Positions 14,427 through 25,527 of a stretch of DNA of 32,292 nucleotides are shown here, piece after piece. The position numbers and the translations under genes were made by a program. How positions within the stretch are numbered: the first letter of the stretch is position 1; every line of letters starts with the position of its first letter. Under the pieces are notes generated by a model. That model was not told the DNA's origin. It made no database searches and saw nothing but the letters and a program-made list of their open reading frames with translations. Origin of the DNA: Candidatus Brocadiia bacterium. GTDB lineage: Bacteria; Planctomycetota; MHYJ01; WSZJ01. The DNA is taken from the NCBI GenBank assembly GCA_013360825.1, contig JABWAY010000004.1, positions 1 to 32,292 of the forward strand. The letters are read 5' to 3'.

Positions 14427-15355
14427 TTTTCCGCTGCCTCGATCAGTCCGGAGAAGACGTCCTCGAGCGATTTCTGCGCCGGCGCGAGGTGGCGGACCTG
14501 TGTCCCGGTGGCCGCCGCGGCCCGGAGCACCGGCGCGGTCGCCTCGAGATCCTCCACCGGGATCACCAGCCGGTCCGCCTCCGCGACCTCCCGCGGCGCG
14601 AGACCCTCCGCGCGGAGGGCGGCCTGGAACCGGGCGCGGTCGCCCCGGAACCGGAGGTCGAGCGCCTTCTCCGCGTGGCCGATGATCGCATCGAGCGGGC
14701 CCGCGGCCGCGAGCCGCCCGCGATGGAGAACGACGACCTCGTCGCAGACCGATTCGACGTCGTGGAGGATGTGGCTGGAAAGGACGACCGAAATCCCCTT
14801 CCGCGTCGAGATGTCGCGCACCAGCGCCAGCATCTCCTCCCGCCCCTTCGGGTCCAGGCCGTTGGTCGGCTCGTCGAGAAAGAGGAGTTTCGGGTGGTGG
14901 ACGAGCGCCTGCGCGAGCTGCACGCGCTGGAGCATGCCCGTGGAGTACGTGTCGATGTCCCGGTACCGCGCTTCCCCCAGGTCCAGGGCGCCGAGGACAT
15001 CGTGGGAGCGGGCGAGGGCGTCGCCGGCGGACATGCCGACGAGGCGGCCGGCGAGGCTGACGTACTGGACGGCGCTCATCCTCGGGATCATGGACCCGGA
15101 CTCCGGCATGAACCCGGTGACCTGGCGGATCCGGAGGGCCGCGCGCCGCGAGTCGAGGCCGAGGACGCCGGCGGTGCCGGCCGTGGGGCGGATCAGCCCG
15201 AGGAGGATCTTGATGAGGGTGGACTTTCCCGAGCCGTTGGGGCCGAGCAGTCCGATGGCGCGGCCGCTGACGGACAGGGAGACCCCCGCCAGGGCGCGGA
15301 TGTTCCCGTAGACCTTGGAGAGATCGGCGACCTGCAGAAGCGGGGGTGCGGACAT
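14423..15355 (-). CDS. ABC transporter ATP-binding protein (first of the operon)
   Basis: 310 residues. Walker A is GPNGSGKST (38-46), the signature YSTGMLQRV, Walker B LLFLDEPTNGLDP and the switch His is in LSSHILHD. The C-terminal domain (about 215-310) is the NatA-type extension. First gene of a tightly packed four-gene set ATPase-permease-ATPase-permease, which suggests either two half-systems or one heteromeric ABC-2 exporter. A TAAGAT box lies 8 bases before the ATG. Confidence 0.9.
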   Translation of the reverse strand: MSAPPLLQVADLSKVYGNIRALAGVSLSVSGRAIGLLGPNGSGKSTLIKILLGLIRPTAGTAGVLGLDSRRAALRIRQVTGFMPESGSMIPRMSAVQYVSLAGRLVGMSAGDALARSHDVLGALDLGEARYRDIDTYSTGMLQRVQLAQALVHHPKLLFLDEPTNGLDPKGREEMLALVRDISTRKGISVVLSSHILHDVESVCDEVVVLHRGRLAAAGPLDAIIGHAEKALDLRFRGDRARFQAALRAEGLAPREVAEADRLVIPVEDLEATAPVLRAAAATGTQVRHLAPAQKSLEDVFSGLIEAAEK

Positions 15356-15363
15356 CGCGGGGG

Positions 15364-15393
15364 ATCTTATCCTCCGGCGCGGTGCGCGGTCGA
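15364..15393 (-). promoter_or_regulatory. Candidate promoter of the ABC operon
   Basis: On the minus strand, TCGACC (15393-15388), an 18-base spacer and TAAGAT (15369-15364). Initiation would fall within a few bases of the ATG at 15355, so the message would have almost no leader. GGAGGA overlaps the -10 region and is too far upstream to serve as the ribosome site. Confidence 0.4.
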
Positions 15394-15410
15394 GCGGGGA
15401 TTGCGCCGGG

Positions 15411-17147
15411 CTACATTTCTTCCGGCGCCTCGATCCCGAGGAGGTCGAGCCCGGTGCGGAGCGTGCGGCGCGCGGTCTGCACGAGCAGGATCCGGGCGTC
15501 GGTCAGCGCGGCGTCGTCGGACAGGATCCGCTGGTTCCGCCAGAAGCGGTTCACCTCTCCGCAGAGGTCGATCAGCGCGCGGCTCAGGAGCGAGGGTTCG
15601 TAGCGGGTCGTGGCATCGCGGATGATGTCGGGAAAGCGGCCGATCTGGCGCAGCACCGCGCGGTCCTCGTCCGTGGTCAGCAGGGTGAAGTCGACCGAGG
15701 CGGGCGGCTCTTTCCCGTACTTTCTCAGCGCGCTCGAGAGCCGGGCGTGCGTGTACTGGAGGTACGGCCCCGTTTCGCCCTTGAACGCCTTGGTCTCGGG
15801 GTCGAAATCGAGCATCTGCTGCAGGTTGAAGTCGATGTCGCGGGTCCGCGTGCGGGACAGGTCGTTGAAGATGACGGCGCCGATTCCCACCTGGTGTGCG
15901 ACGCGCGATTTCCGGGCCGCGTCCCATTCGCGGTCCGCGATGATCTCGTGGACGCGCTCGATCGCCGCCTGGAGCACGTCGTGCAGCAGCACGATCGTGC
16001 CCTTGCGCGTCGCCATCTTCTCGCGGACCCCCTCGGCGTTCACGATCCGCATCAGGCCGAACTCGACGTGCACCGGCTCGACGTCGACGCCGAGCAGCTC
16101 CGCCACCTTGAACAGCTGCCGGAAATGGAGCTTCTGGTCGGCCGCGACGACGTAGACCAGCGCCCGCGCCCCCAGATCCCGGCGGCGGTACAGGATCGCG
16201 GCAAGGTCGCGCGTGCCGTACAGACTCGCGTCGTCCGCCTTCCTCAGCAGGAACGGCTCCTTGAACCCGTGTGCGGTGAGGTCCACCACATAGGCACCCT
16301 GGCTCTCCGAGCAGAGCCCGCGCGCCTCCAGCTCCGCGATCGCCCCGGCCATCCGGTCCACGTACGCCGACTCACCGCTCCAGGAATCGAACTCGATCCC
16401 AAGAAGGGAATAGACGCGGCGGAACTCGGCCAGCGAGATGTCCCGGAAATGCTGCCAGACCTTTTTTGCCTCCGGGTCCCCCGACTCCAGCCGGCGGAAC
16501 CAGTCGCGGGCCTGCTGCCGGAACGCGGGATCGGCCCGCTCGGCCTCCGTGAAGCGGACGAGCAGGTCCTTGAGGAACTCGACGCCCCGCTCCTTCAGGC
16601 TCTCCTCGCTTCCCCACTTTTCCCACGCCGACAGCAGCTTCCCGAAATTGGTCCCCCAGTCGCCGAGGTGGTTCACGCCGATCGTCTTCCATCCGCAGAA
16701 GGCGTGGAGGTTCCGGATCGCGTTGCCGATCACGGTGCTGCGCAGGTGGGCGATCCCGAGCGGTTTCGCGATGTTCGGGCTGGAGAAATCGATGACCACG
16801 GTCCGGCCCTGGCCGAGGTCGGTTGCGCCCCAGCGCGCGCCGGCCGCGCGGGCGCTCTCGAGGACGGTGCGGGCAAGGACGGCGGGCTCGGCGAAGAAAT
16901 TCACGTACGGCCCGGTCGCCTCGATCCGGGCCACCGAGGCCGGTTTCCGGATCGCCGCGGCGAGTTGCCGCGCGACGGCCGGGGGCGGCGCGTTGTCGAA
17001 CCGGTCGCGGACCGCGAAGGTCGGAAAGGCGAAGTCCCCCATCGCGGAATCCGGGGGCGCCGTCAGCAGCTCCCGGGCGCGCTCCGCGGTCAGCCCCGGC
17101 ACCGCGGCGACCAGCGCGCCGATCACGTCCGTCCGTATCGTGTCCAT
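15411..17147 (-). CDS. argS: Arginyl-tRNA synthetase
   Basis: 578 residues, class I synthetase that charges tRNA-Arg in the cytoplasm. The N-terminal Add1 tRNA-binding domain includes PPDSAMGDFAFPTF (31-44) and GPYVNFF. The HIGH region is SSPNIAKPLGIAHLRSTVIGN (122-142), and the KMSKS-like loop is KMATRKG (377-383). The anticodon-binding domain is at about 460-578 (YLQYTHARLSSALRKYGK...RFPDIIRDATTRYEPSLLSRALIDLCGEVNRFW). The HIGH element reads GIAH: the second His and HLRS context are kept, but the first His is Gly, and Ala replaces the usual Gly before the second His. Length and domains are complete. It sits 60 bases after the methyltransferase gene in the same direction. Confidence 0.96.
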   Translation of the reverse strand: MDTIRTDVIGALVAAVPGLTAERARELLTAPPDSAMGDFAFPTFAVRDRFDNAPPPAVARQLAAAIRKPASVARIEATGPYVNFFAEPAVLARTVLESARAAGARWGATDLGQGRTVVIDFSSPNIAKPLGIAHLRSTVIGNAIRNLHAFCGWKTIGVNHLGDWGTNFGKLLSAWEKWGSEESLKERGVEFLKDLLVRFTEAERADPAFRQQARDWFRRLESGDPEAKKVWQHFRDISLAEFRRVYSLLGIEFDSWSGESAYVDRMAGAIAELEARGLCSESQGAYVVDLTAHGFKEPFLLRKADDASLYGTRDLAAILYRRRDLGARALVYVVAADQKLHFRQLFKVAELLGVDVEPVHVEFGLMRIVNAEGVREKMATRKGTIVLLHDVLQAAIERVHEIIADREWDAARKSRVAHQVGIGAVIFNDLSRTRTRDIDFNLQQMLDFDPETKAFKGETGPYLQYTHARLSSALRKYGKEPPASVDFTLLTTDEDRAVLRQIGRFPDIIRDATTRYEPSLLSRALIDLCGEVNRFWRNQRILSDDAALTDARILLVQTARRTLRTGLDLLGIEAPEEM

Positions 17148-17207
17148 GGTCCTCGGAACAGAAACAGGGCGCCGATGGCGGCCCCGGGAATCAGGTCCCG
17201 CGCGGGA

Positions 17208-17927
17208 CTACTTGCGCAGTTTCAGCGGCGCCAGCCGCTTCCCCCAGCGTTTCAGCGCCGCGGGAAGGAACCGCGTCTTCTCGCGCACTTCCTCCGGCCC
17301 CGCGGCGTCCTTGTGATTGACGCAGTAGAGGGTCCTCCAGAGCCCCAGGCGGTCCACCAGTTCCACCTTCTCCGGCTTCAGGTTCGTCATCCTCAGGAAA
17401 TCCGGCAGCTTCAGGTCGCTTCGCCATCCGGCCCGCCAGAAGAACGGGGCGAAAAAGCGTTCGATGTCGTTGATGAAGACGTTCGGCGCCATGAAGTGAT
17501 TGACGAAGACGATGCGGCCGCCGCGGCGGCAGACCCGTTTCATCTCCTGCACCACGGCGCGCGGGTCGGGAACGGTGGTGATGAAGTAGGCGGCGAGGAC
17601 GGCGTCGAAGGAGTCGTCCGGGAAATCGAGCTTCGTCGCGTCCATCTTGAACAGGCGGACGCCCTTCAGCCCGTGCTCGCGGACCCGCTTGTAGGCGCCG
17701 TCGAGCATGCCCTGGGAAAAGTCGATGCCGGTGAGGTCGACGCCGCCGGGGAACATGGGGAGGCAGGCACCGGTGCCGACGCCGACCTCGAGGATTTTCT
17801 CGCCCGGCCTGGGGGCCATGGCGGCCAGCGCCCGCCGGCGGCCGGATTCAAAGAACCGGTTGAAAACGAGGTCGTAGACTCCGGCGTAGAAGTTGTAGAC
17901 CCATTCGATGTGCCCGCCGCCCGCCAC
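17208..17927 (-). CDS. SAM-dependent methyltransferase, PmtA-like
   Basis: 239 residues, class I methyltransferase fold. Motif I is KILEVGVGTGACL (44-56), motif post-I GIDFSQGML (67-75), then MDATKLDFPDDSFDAVLAAYFITTVPDP (motifs II/III). The opening YNFYAGVYDLVFNRFFESGRR and the pattern overall resemble Rhodobacter-type phosphatidylethanolamine N-methyltransferase PmtA and UbiE/COQ5 proteins. A role in phospholipid methylation is plausible, but quinone or small-molecule methylation cannot be excluded. Start GTG 17927 follows GGAGGT at very short spacing. Confidence 0.8.
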   Translation of the reverse strand: MAGGGHIEWVYNFYAGVYDLVFNRFFESGRRRALAAMAPRPGEKILEVGVGTGACLPMFPGGVDLTGIDFSQGMLDGAYKRVREHGLKGVRLFKMDATKLDFPDDSFDAVLAAYFITTVPDPRAVVQEMKRVCRRGGRIVFVNHFMAPNVFINDIERFFAPFFWRAGWRSDLKLPDFLRMTNLKPEKVELVDRLGLWRTLYCVNHKDAAGPEEVREKTRFLPAALKRWGKRLAPLKLRK

Positions 17928-18003
17928 CGGACCTCCGATCCGGGGACCCTTCCCCGGCAGGGCGGGATTTTCTCCGGAAAGTGCGCCGAAATGAAGGGAA
18001 AGT

Positions 18004-18992
18004 TCAGGCCATCCGGGAGGCGTCGCGGGCGTGGGCGATGACGCGATCCAGGATCTCGTCGATGTCGACGGTGGGCCTGTAACCGATGGCCTTGCGGGCG
18101 CGCGCGATCGACGGTACGCGCCTCCGCATGTCCTCGAATCCCTCCTCGTAGGCGCGGTCGTAGGGGATCTTGCGGATCGGGATGCGACCGCCGACGCGGG
18201 CTGCGATGAGGCGCGCGAGGGCCAGGATGGAGATTTCCCTGGTGGCGCCCAGGTTGAAGACCTGCCCGGCCGCGGCGGGCTGGTCCGCCAGGGCGGCGAT
18301 GCCGCGGACGACGTCCCCGACCCAGGCGAAGCACCGCGTCTGGCGGCCGTCGCCGAACACCGTGATCGGCCCTCCGGCGAGCGCCTGCTCGACGAACCGG
18401 GGGATGACCATCCCGTAGCGCCCCGTCTGGCGCGGCCCCACGGTGTTGAACAGCCGGGCGATCACGACCGGCAGGCCGCGCTCCTTGTGATAGGCGAGCG
18501 CGAGAAACTCGTCGACCGCCTTGCTGGCGGCGTACGACCACCGCGACTTGCTGGTCGGCCCGAGCACGAGGTCCGCGTCCTCCCGGAACGGCACGGCCGC
18601 CGATTTTCCGTACACCTCGCTCGTCGACGCCACGAAGACGCGCCGCCCCTTCTTCGCCGCCGCCCGCAGGACCATCTCGGTCCCCCGGATGTTCGTCTCG
18701 ATCGTGTGCGTCGGCTTCTCCACGATCAGCCTCACCCCGACCGCCGCGGCCAGGTGGAAGACGACGTCGGCGTCGTCGACCTGCTCCGCCAGGAGAGATT
18801 CATTGAAGATCGAGTCGATCGTGTAGCGGAACCGGGCTTCGGTCTTGAGGTGCTCGATGTTCGCGATCGCCCCCGTCGACAGGTCGTCGATCACGGAGAC
18901 CCGGTCCCCGCGCGCCAGCAGGAATTCCGCCAGGTGCGACCCGATGAATCCCGCGCCGCCGGTGATCAGCGCCCGGCACCCGCGTTTGAGCG

Positions 18993-18996
<4 letters not shown>
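18004..18996 (-). CDS. NAD-dependent nucleotide-sugar epimerase/dehydratase
   Basis: 330 residues, extended SDR. The Rossmann motif is GGAGFIGSH (13-21), with D37/D38 in VIDDLSTG for the NAD ribose. The catalytic set is S/T in VASTSEVYG (122-130), Y155 and K159 in SYAASK. HLAAAVGV is the NAD-binding loop. The sequence GPRQTGRYGMVIPRFVEQAL and FGDGRQTRCFAWVGDVV fit UDP-glucose/UDP-glucuronate family enzymes (epimerase or UDP-glucuronate decarboxylase-like). The exact substrate cannot be told. It overlaps carB by four bases (ATGA 18993-18996), so translation is coupled despite the unrelated pathways. Confidence 0.88.
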
Positions 18997-22265
<3,269 letters not shown>

Positions 22266-22283
22266 GGGTGTCGTCTCCCGTAC

Positions 22284-22310
22284 AAAAAAAAAGCCCCGTC
22301 TCAGCGGGGC
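22284..22310 (-). terminator. Terminator/attenuator 18 bases upstream of carB
   Basis: On the minus strand GCCCCG, loop CTGAGA, CGGGGC (22310-22293), then nine T to 22284. It lies only 18 bases before the carB ATG. It can end transcription from the upstream secreted-protein gene, or act as an attenuator for carB, since a promoter and a leader ORF lie between. Confidence 0.85.
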
Positions 22311-22318
22311 CGCGTCGT

Positions 22319-22348
22319 TCAGGTCTTGTTGGCGATTCGGTGGCTCAC
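22319..22348 (-). CDS. Candidate 9-residue leader peptide of carB
   Basis: GTG at 22348, nine codons (reading MSHRIANKT) and TGA at 22319-22321. AGGA precedes the GTG by about 8 bases. The stop lies 8 bases before the terminator hairpin, so a ribosome finishing it would cover the hairpin's 5' arm. There is no run of one amino acid, which suits pyrimidine-sensitive coupling rather than amino-acid starvation control. The ORF is so short that chance cannot be ruled out. Confidence 0.4.
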   Translation of the reverse strand: MSHRIANKT

Positions 22349-22367
22349 ATCTCGTTCCTGGGGCGGG

Positions 22368-22396
22368 ATATTAGCCAGCGGAGCCGCGTCGCGCAA
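22368..22396 (-). promoter_or_regulatory. Candidate carB promoter
   Basis: On the minus strand TTGCGC (22396-22391), a 17-base spacer and TAATAT (22373-22368). Initiation near 22361 would give a leader of about 95 bases containing the short ORF and the terminator. Confidence 0.55.
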
Positions 22397-22482
22397 GAAC
22401 TGCAGGTCGCCCCTGGAAACCCGCCGCCCCCGCGGCAGCCGGCGGCCCCCGGCGGCGGACGGGCGCCCCCGCCGCGCCCTCC

Positions 22483-23043
22483 TCACTTGCGCTTCTCCTC
22501 AAGCTTCTGGATCTCCTCGTCCTTCGGAAACCCGTCCTTCACGATCCGGACCAGCGCCGGCCGCGCGGGGTCGAAATCCTCCCGGGCCGTTTTCGGCTCC
22601 CGCGCTCCCGGAGGCAGGTAGTGAACCTCGAGTTCGTCGCAGTGAAAACAGAGCAGCAGCTCGACATGCTCCTTCTCCCGGATCCAGAACCGGAAGCCCA
22701 CCCCCGGCTCGAACGCGCACCGCTTCGCCGTGTCGAACAGATACGTCCGCTCGTCGAACAGGATGTCGGCGATCGACCGCGCAAAGTCCGCCTTCCGCCC
22801 CTCCGCCGTCGCCGTGATCGGGTATCCGCCGCACTCCTTCCCCATCGGTTCCGGGGGTTTCTCGGGGTGGACGCGGAAGCACTCCACGCGGTCCGCGCTC
22901 CAGAGAATCGACACGACGGACTCCCCGCCGAGAAACGCCTTGACGCGGTCGGACGGCAGCGGGCGCTTGTCCTCGGCGCGCAGCCCCCGGATGAGGAGGG
23001 CGGCGGCGGCCAGCGTCAGCGCTGCGGTGAGAGGGGCGCGCAT
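22483..23043 (-). CDS. Secreted protein of unknown function
   Basis: 186 residues with a Sec signal peptide (MRAPLTAALTLAAAALLIRGLRA) and cleavage likely after residue 23. The mature part is alpha/beta and includes FEPGVGFRFWIREKEHVELLLCFHCDELEVHYLPPG, where C132 and C135 form a CxxC within a beta strand. Further Cys are at 55, 71 and 109. It ends in a charged helix (EEIQKLEEKRK). I do not recognise a named domain. Secreted proteins with a similar GFRFW-x-LLCFxCDELxV core seem familiar from high-GC bacteria, but that is from memory. AAGGA is 9 bases before the ATG, and TACAAT lies upstream at the helicase stop. Confidence 0.7.
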   Translation of the reverse strand: MRAPLTAALTLAAAALLIRGLRAEDKRPLPSDRVKAFLGGESVVSILWSADRVECFRVHPEKPPEPMGKECGGYPITATAEGRKADFARSIADILFDERTYLFDTAKRCAFEPGVGFRFWIREKEHVELLLCFHCDELEVHYLPPGAREPKTAREDFDPARPALVRIVKDGFPKDEEIQKLEEKRK

Positions 23044-23083
23044 GACCGGTGTCCTTTCAGAGAGGTGGGCCCGGATTGTAGCG

Positions 23084-25150
23084 TCACGACCAGTCGGAAT
23101 CCCCGTCCATCCACCGGTTGTCGTCGTCTTCGCCGGCCCCGGTCTCCGGGCGCCGCCCCCCCGGCCGGGAGGAATCTCCGCGGACGTCCACGGGCGTCGT
23201 CAGCCACGCCGGAAGTTCCTCCAGGAACCGGCTCTGCCGCTGGATGACCCCGCCGTACGCCCCCTCCCGCGCCATGACGGGAAGGCAGAGTTCGAGATGC
23301 ACACGGGCGCGCGTCGCGGCCACATAGAAGAGGCGGCGCTCCTCCTCCTCCCCGCCCTCGCCCAGCGCCCGCTGGTCCGGGAATCGCCCGTCCACGAGCC
23401 AGATCACGAAGACCGCCGCCCACTCCAGACCCTTCGCCTGGTGGACCGTGGAGAGCACGATCTTCTTCTCCGGAGTCCCGTCCCGGGCGACGTCCCCCTC
23501 CGCCCCCCCCGAGACGAGCGCGAGCTCCGAGAGAAACTCACCCGTTCCGGGAAACCGCGTCGCGTAGGACGCCAGGGTCCGCAGGTCCTGCACGCGGGCG
23601 TGCGCGTTCTCGTACGTGTCCTGCAGGTGCTGTTCGTACCCGCACGCCAGGACCGCCTCCAGCTGGCCGCATGGATTGTCCCGCTGCGACCGGACCGTCG
23701 CCAGCGCCCGCCCCAGGTCCCGGATCGCCGCGACCGATCCCTTCGGGACCCCGACGCGCCCCTCCGCCAGGTCCCCGACCGGGTCGGCCGAGGCGCACAC
23801 GCCCGCCCAGACCCGGTCGGCCGTGACCTTCCCGACCCCGGGCAGCAGCCGCAGCACGCGCTTCCAGGCGAGCTCGTCCTTCGGATTCGTGTCGATCCGG
23901 AGGTACGACGTGGCGTCCTTGACATGGGCCTGCTCGAAGAACCGCATGCCGCTCCGGACTTCGAACGGGATCTTCCTCCGGGCGAGTTCCATCTGGAGTT
24001 CCATGGAGAGGAAGTGGGACCGGTAGAGCACGGCGATGTCGTCGGGGGGGAGCCCGCCGGCCGCGAGGTTCCGGATGCGCTCCGCGACGTACCGGGCCTG
24101 GTCCTCCGGTCGCGGCAGGGCGACCAGCAGCGGCCTGGGTCCCGGCGGCTGCGCACTGAACAGTTCCTTGGCGTGCTGGGCCCGGTTCCGCGCGATCGAC
24201 GCGTTCGCCAGCTCGAGGATCTGGGGGGTCGAGCGGTAGTTCTGCTCGAGCTTGAAGATCTTCGCGTCGGGATAGCGCTCGTGAAACCGGAGGATGTTCG
24301 CGAAGTTCGCGCCGCGGAAGGAGTAGATCGACTGCGCGTCGTCCCCGACGACCATCAGGTTCCGGTGGCCGCCGGCGAGGAGGTCGACGAGTTCCGCCTG
24401 GAGGATGTTCGTGTCCTGGTATTCGTCCACCAGCACCCAGGCGAACCTCCGCTGGTACTCGAGCCGGATGTCCTCATTCTCCTTCAGCGCGCGCAGCCAG
24501 AGGGTCAGCAGATCGTCGAAGTCCACGATGCCGAGCGACTGCTTCCGGTGCGCATAGATCCCGGCGATCCGCTCGATCTCCCCGACCAGGTCGCCGTGGG
24601 ACGGATGCCTCTGCTCCACCACGTCCGCGATCGACCGGCCCGTGTTCGCCGCCATGGAGACGATGTCGAGCAGGACCTCCCCCCGGGGAAGCCCCTTTTC
24701 CTTCTTCCCGAACACCTCCCCGCCGACGGTGCCGATGAGGTCCGCCGCGTCCCCCCGGTCGGCGATCGTGAAGCCGCGGGGAAGCCCGACGGCGTGGCCG
24801 TGGCGCCTGAGGGCGAGCAGGCCGGCATGGTGAAAGGTCCCCCCGGTGACGGTGACGGCGCCGCCGAGAAGCGCCTCGGCGCGGTGGAGCATCTCCCGGG
24901 CGGCCTTGTTGGTGAAGGTCAGGAGGAGGATCGCCTGAGCCGGCACGCCGTTTTCGACCAGCCAGGCGACCCGGTACACCAGCGTCCGGGTCTTCCCGCT
25001 CCCGGCGCCCGCGATCACCAGCATCGGGCCGCCGCCGGCCCTGGCCACGGCCAGCTGCTGCGGGTTCAGCGCGCGCTCGTAGTCGATCCGCGCGGGCGCG
25101 TCGGGGGGGCGGAGGACGGACTCCTCCCGCGGCGGATCCGGCGGGCTCAC
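23084..25150 (-). CDS. UvrD/PcrA/Rep-type DNA helicase
   Basis: 688 residues, superfamily 1A. The Q motif is LNPQQLAVA (29-37), Walker A AGAGSGKT (47-54), motif Ia LLTFTNKAAREM, motif II VDEYQDTN, motif III VGDDAQSIYSFRGA, motif IV LEQNYRST, motif V VHQAKGLEW and motif VI YVAATRAR. All are intact. These 3'-5' helicases act in nucleotide excision and mismatch repair and in clearing proteins from DNA. The C-terminal tail (about 650-688) is acidic and Gly/Arg-rich rather than a PcrA RNA-polymerase-binding Tudor tail. I cannot choose between UvrD, PcrA and Rep. The start is GTG at 25150 without a strong ribosome site; the stop of the small basic gene lies 24 bases upstream. Confidence 0.93.
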   Translation of the reverse strand: MSPPDPPREESVLRPPDAPARIDYERALNPQQLAVARAGGGPMLVIAGAGSGKTRTLVYRVAWLVENGVPAQAILLLTFTNKAAREMLHRAEALLGGAVTVTGGTFHHAGLLALRRHGHAVGLPRGFTIADRGDAADLIGTVGGEVFGKKEKGLPRGEVLLDIVSMAANTGRSIADVVEQRHPSHGDLVGEIERIAGIYAHRKQSLGIVDFDDLLTLWLRALKENEDIRLEYQRRFAWVLVDEYQDTNILQAELVDLLAGGHRNLMVVGDDAQSIYSFRGANFANILRFHERYPDAKIFKLEQNYRSTPQILELANASIARNRAQHAKELFSAQPPGPRPLLVALPRPEDQARYVAERIRNLAAGGLPPDDIAVLYRSHFLSMELQMELARRKIPFEVRSGMRFFEQAHVKDATSYLRIDTNPKDELAWKRVLRLLPGVGKVTADRVWAGVCASADPVGDLAEGRVGVPKGSVAAIRDLGRALATVRSQRDNPCGQLEAVLACGYEQHLQDTYENAHARVQDLRTLASYATRFPGTGEFLSELALVSGGAEGDVARDGTPEKKIVLSTVHQAKGLEWAAVFVIWLVDGRFPDQRALGEGGEEEERRLFYVAATRARVHLELCLPVMAREGAYGGVIQRQSRFLEELPAWLTTPVDVRGDSSRPGGRRPETGAGEDDDNRWMDGDSDWS

Positions 25151-25174
25151 CGCGTCGCGCGCTTCGCCGCCGGC

Positions 25175-25393
25175 CTAGCCCTTCTTCTCATCCCCGCCCG
25201 CCGCCTTCCGCTGGGCCGCGATCTTCTTCCCGGTCGCCAGTCTCCAGCGGCGCTGAAGCCGCTTGAGCTCCTTGCGGCTCTCGCGAAGTTTCACGTCCTT
25301 GCGCCGGTCCTTGGACGCCGTCCGGATCGCGGCAACCGCTTTCTTCTGGGCGTCCATGTCCTTCTTCAGCTCGTCCACGTTCAACTTCGCCAT
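25175..25393 (-). CDS. Small basic coiled-coil protein
   Basis: 72 residues, rich in Lys, Arg and Ala, predicted to be nearly all helix (MAKLNVDELKKDMDAQKK...RESRKELKRLQRRWRL), with a disordered tail. No family recognised; it could bind nucleic acid. CTGGAG lies about 10 bases before ATG 25393. An earlier in-frame ATG at 25432 overlaps the -10 box and is unlikely to be the start. First gene of the run that leads to the helicase. Confidence 0.65.
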   Translation of the reverse strand: MAKLNVDELKKDMDAQKKAVAAIRTASKDRRKDVKLRESRKELKRLQRRWRLATGKKIAAQRKAAGGDEKKG

Positions 25394-25427
25394 GTCGTCG
25401 TTTCTCCAGGTTTCCTCGGGGCGCGAG

Positions 25428-25457
25428 ACCATACCAGCGTACAGGCCGGGGTGTCAA
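25428..25457 (-). promoter_or_regulatory. Promoter of the small basic protein/helicase operon
   Basis: On the minus strand a perfect TTGACA (25457-25452), an 18-base spacer and TATGGT (25433-25428), about 35 bases before ATG 25393. Confidence 0.7.
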
Positions 25458-25485
25458 CGCCCCGCGCCCCATTGGTTGACACCCC
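25448..25485. repeat. Inverted repeat between divergent promoters
   Basis: GGGGTGTCAAC (25448-25458) and GTTGACACCCC (25475-25485) are perfect 11-base arms separated by 16 bases. Each arm contains one -35 box of the divergent pair. The symmetry extends five bases beyond the TTGACA hexamers. Confidence 0.7.
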
Positions 25486-25505
25486 CGGGAGCCCCCCGAT
25501 ACAGT
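25476..25505 (+). promoter_or_regulatory. Promoter of fabZ-dapF
   Basis: TTGACA at 25476-25481, an 18-base spacer and TACAGT at 25500-25505, about 22 bases before the fabZ ATG. Confidence 0.7.
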
Positions 25506-25527
25506 TCCGCGCCCTCACGGAGGAACC

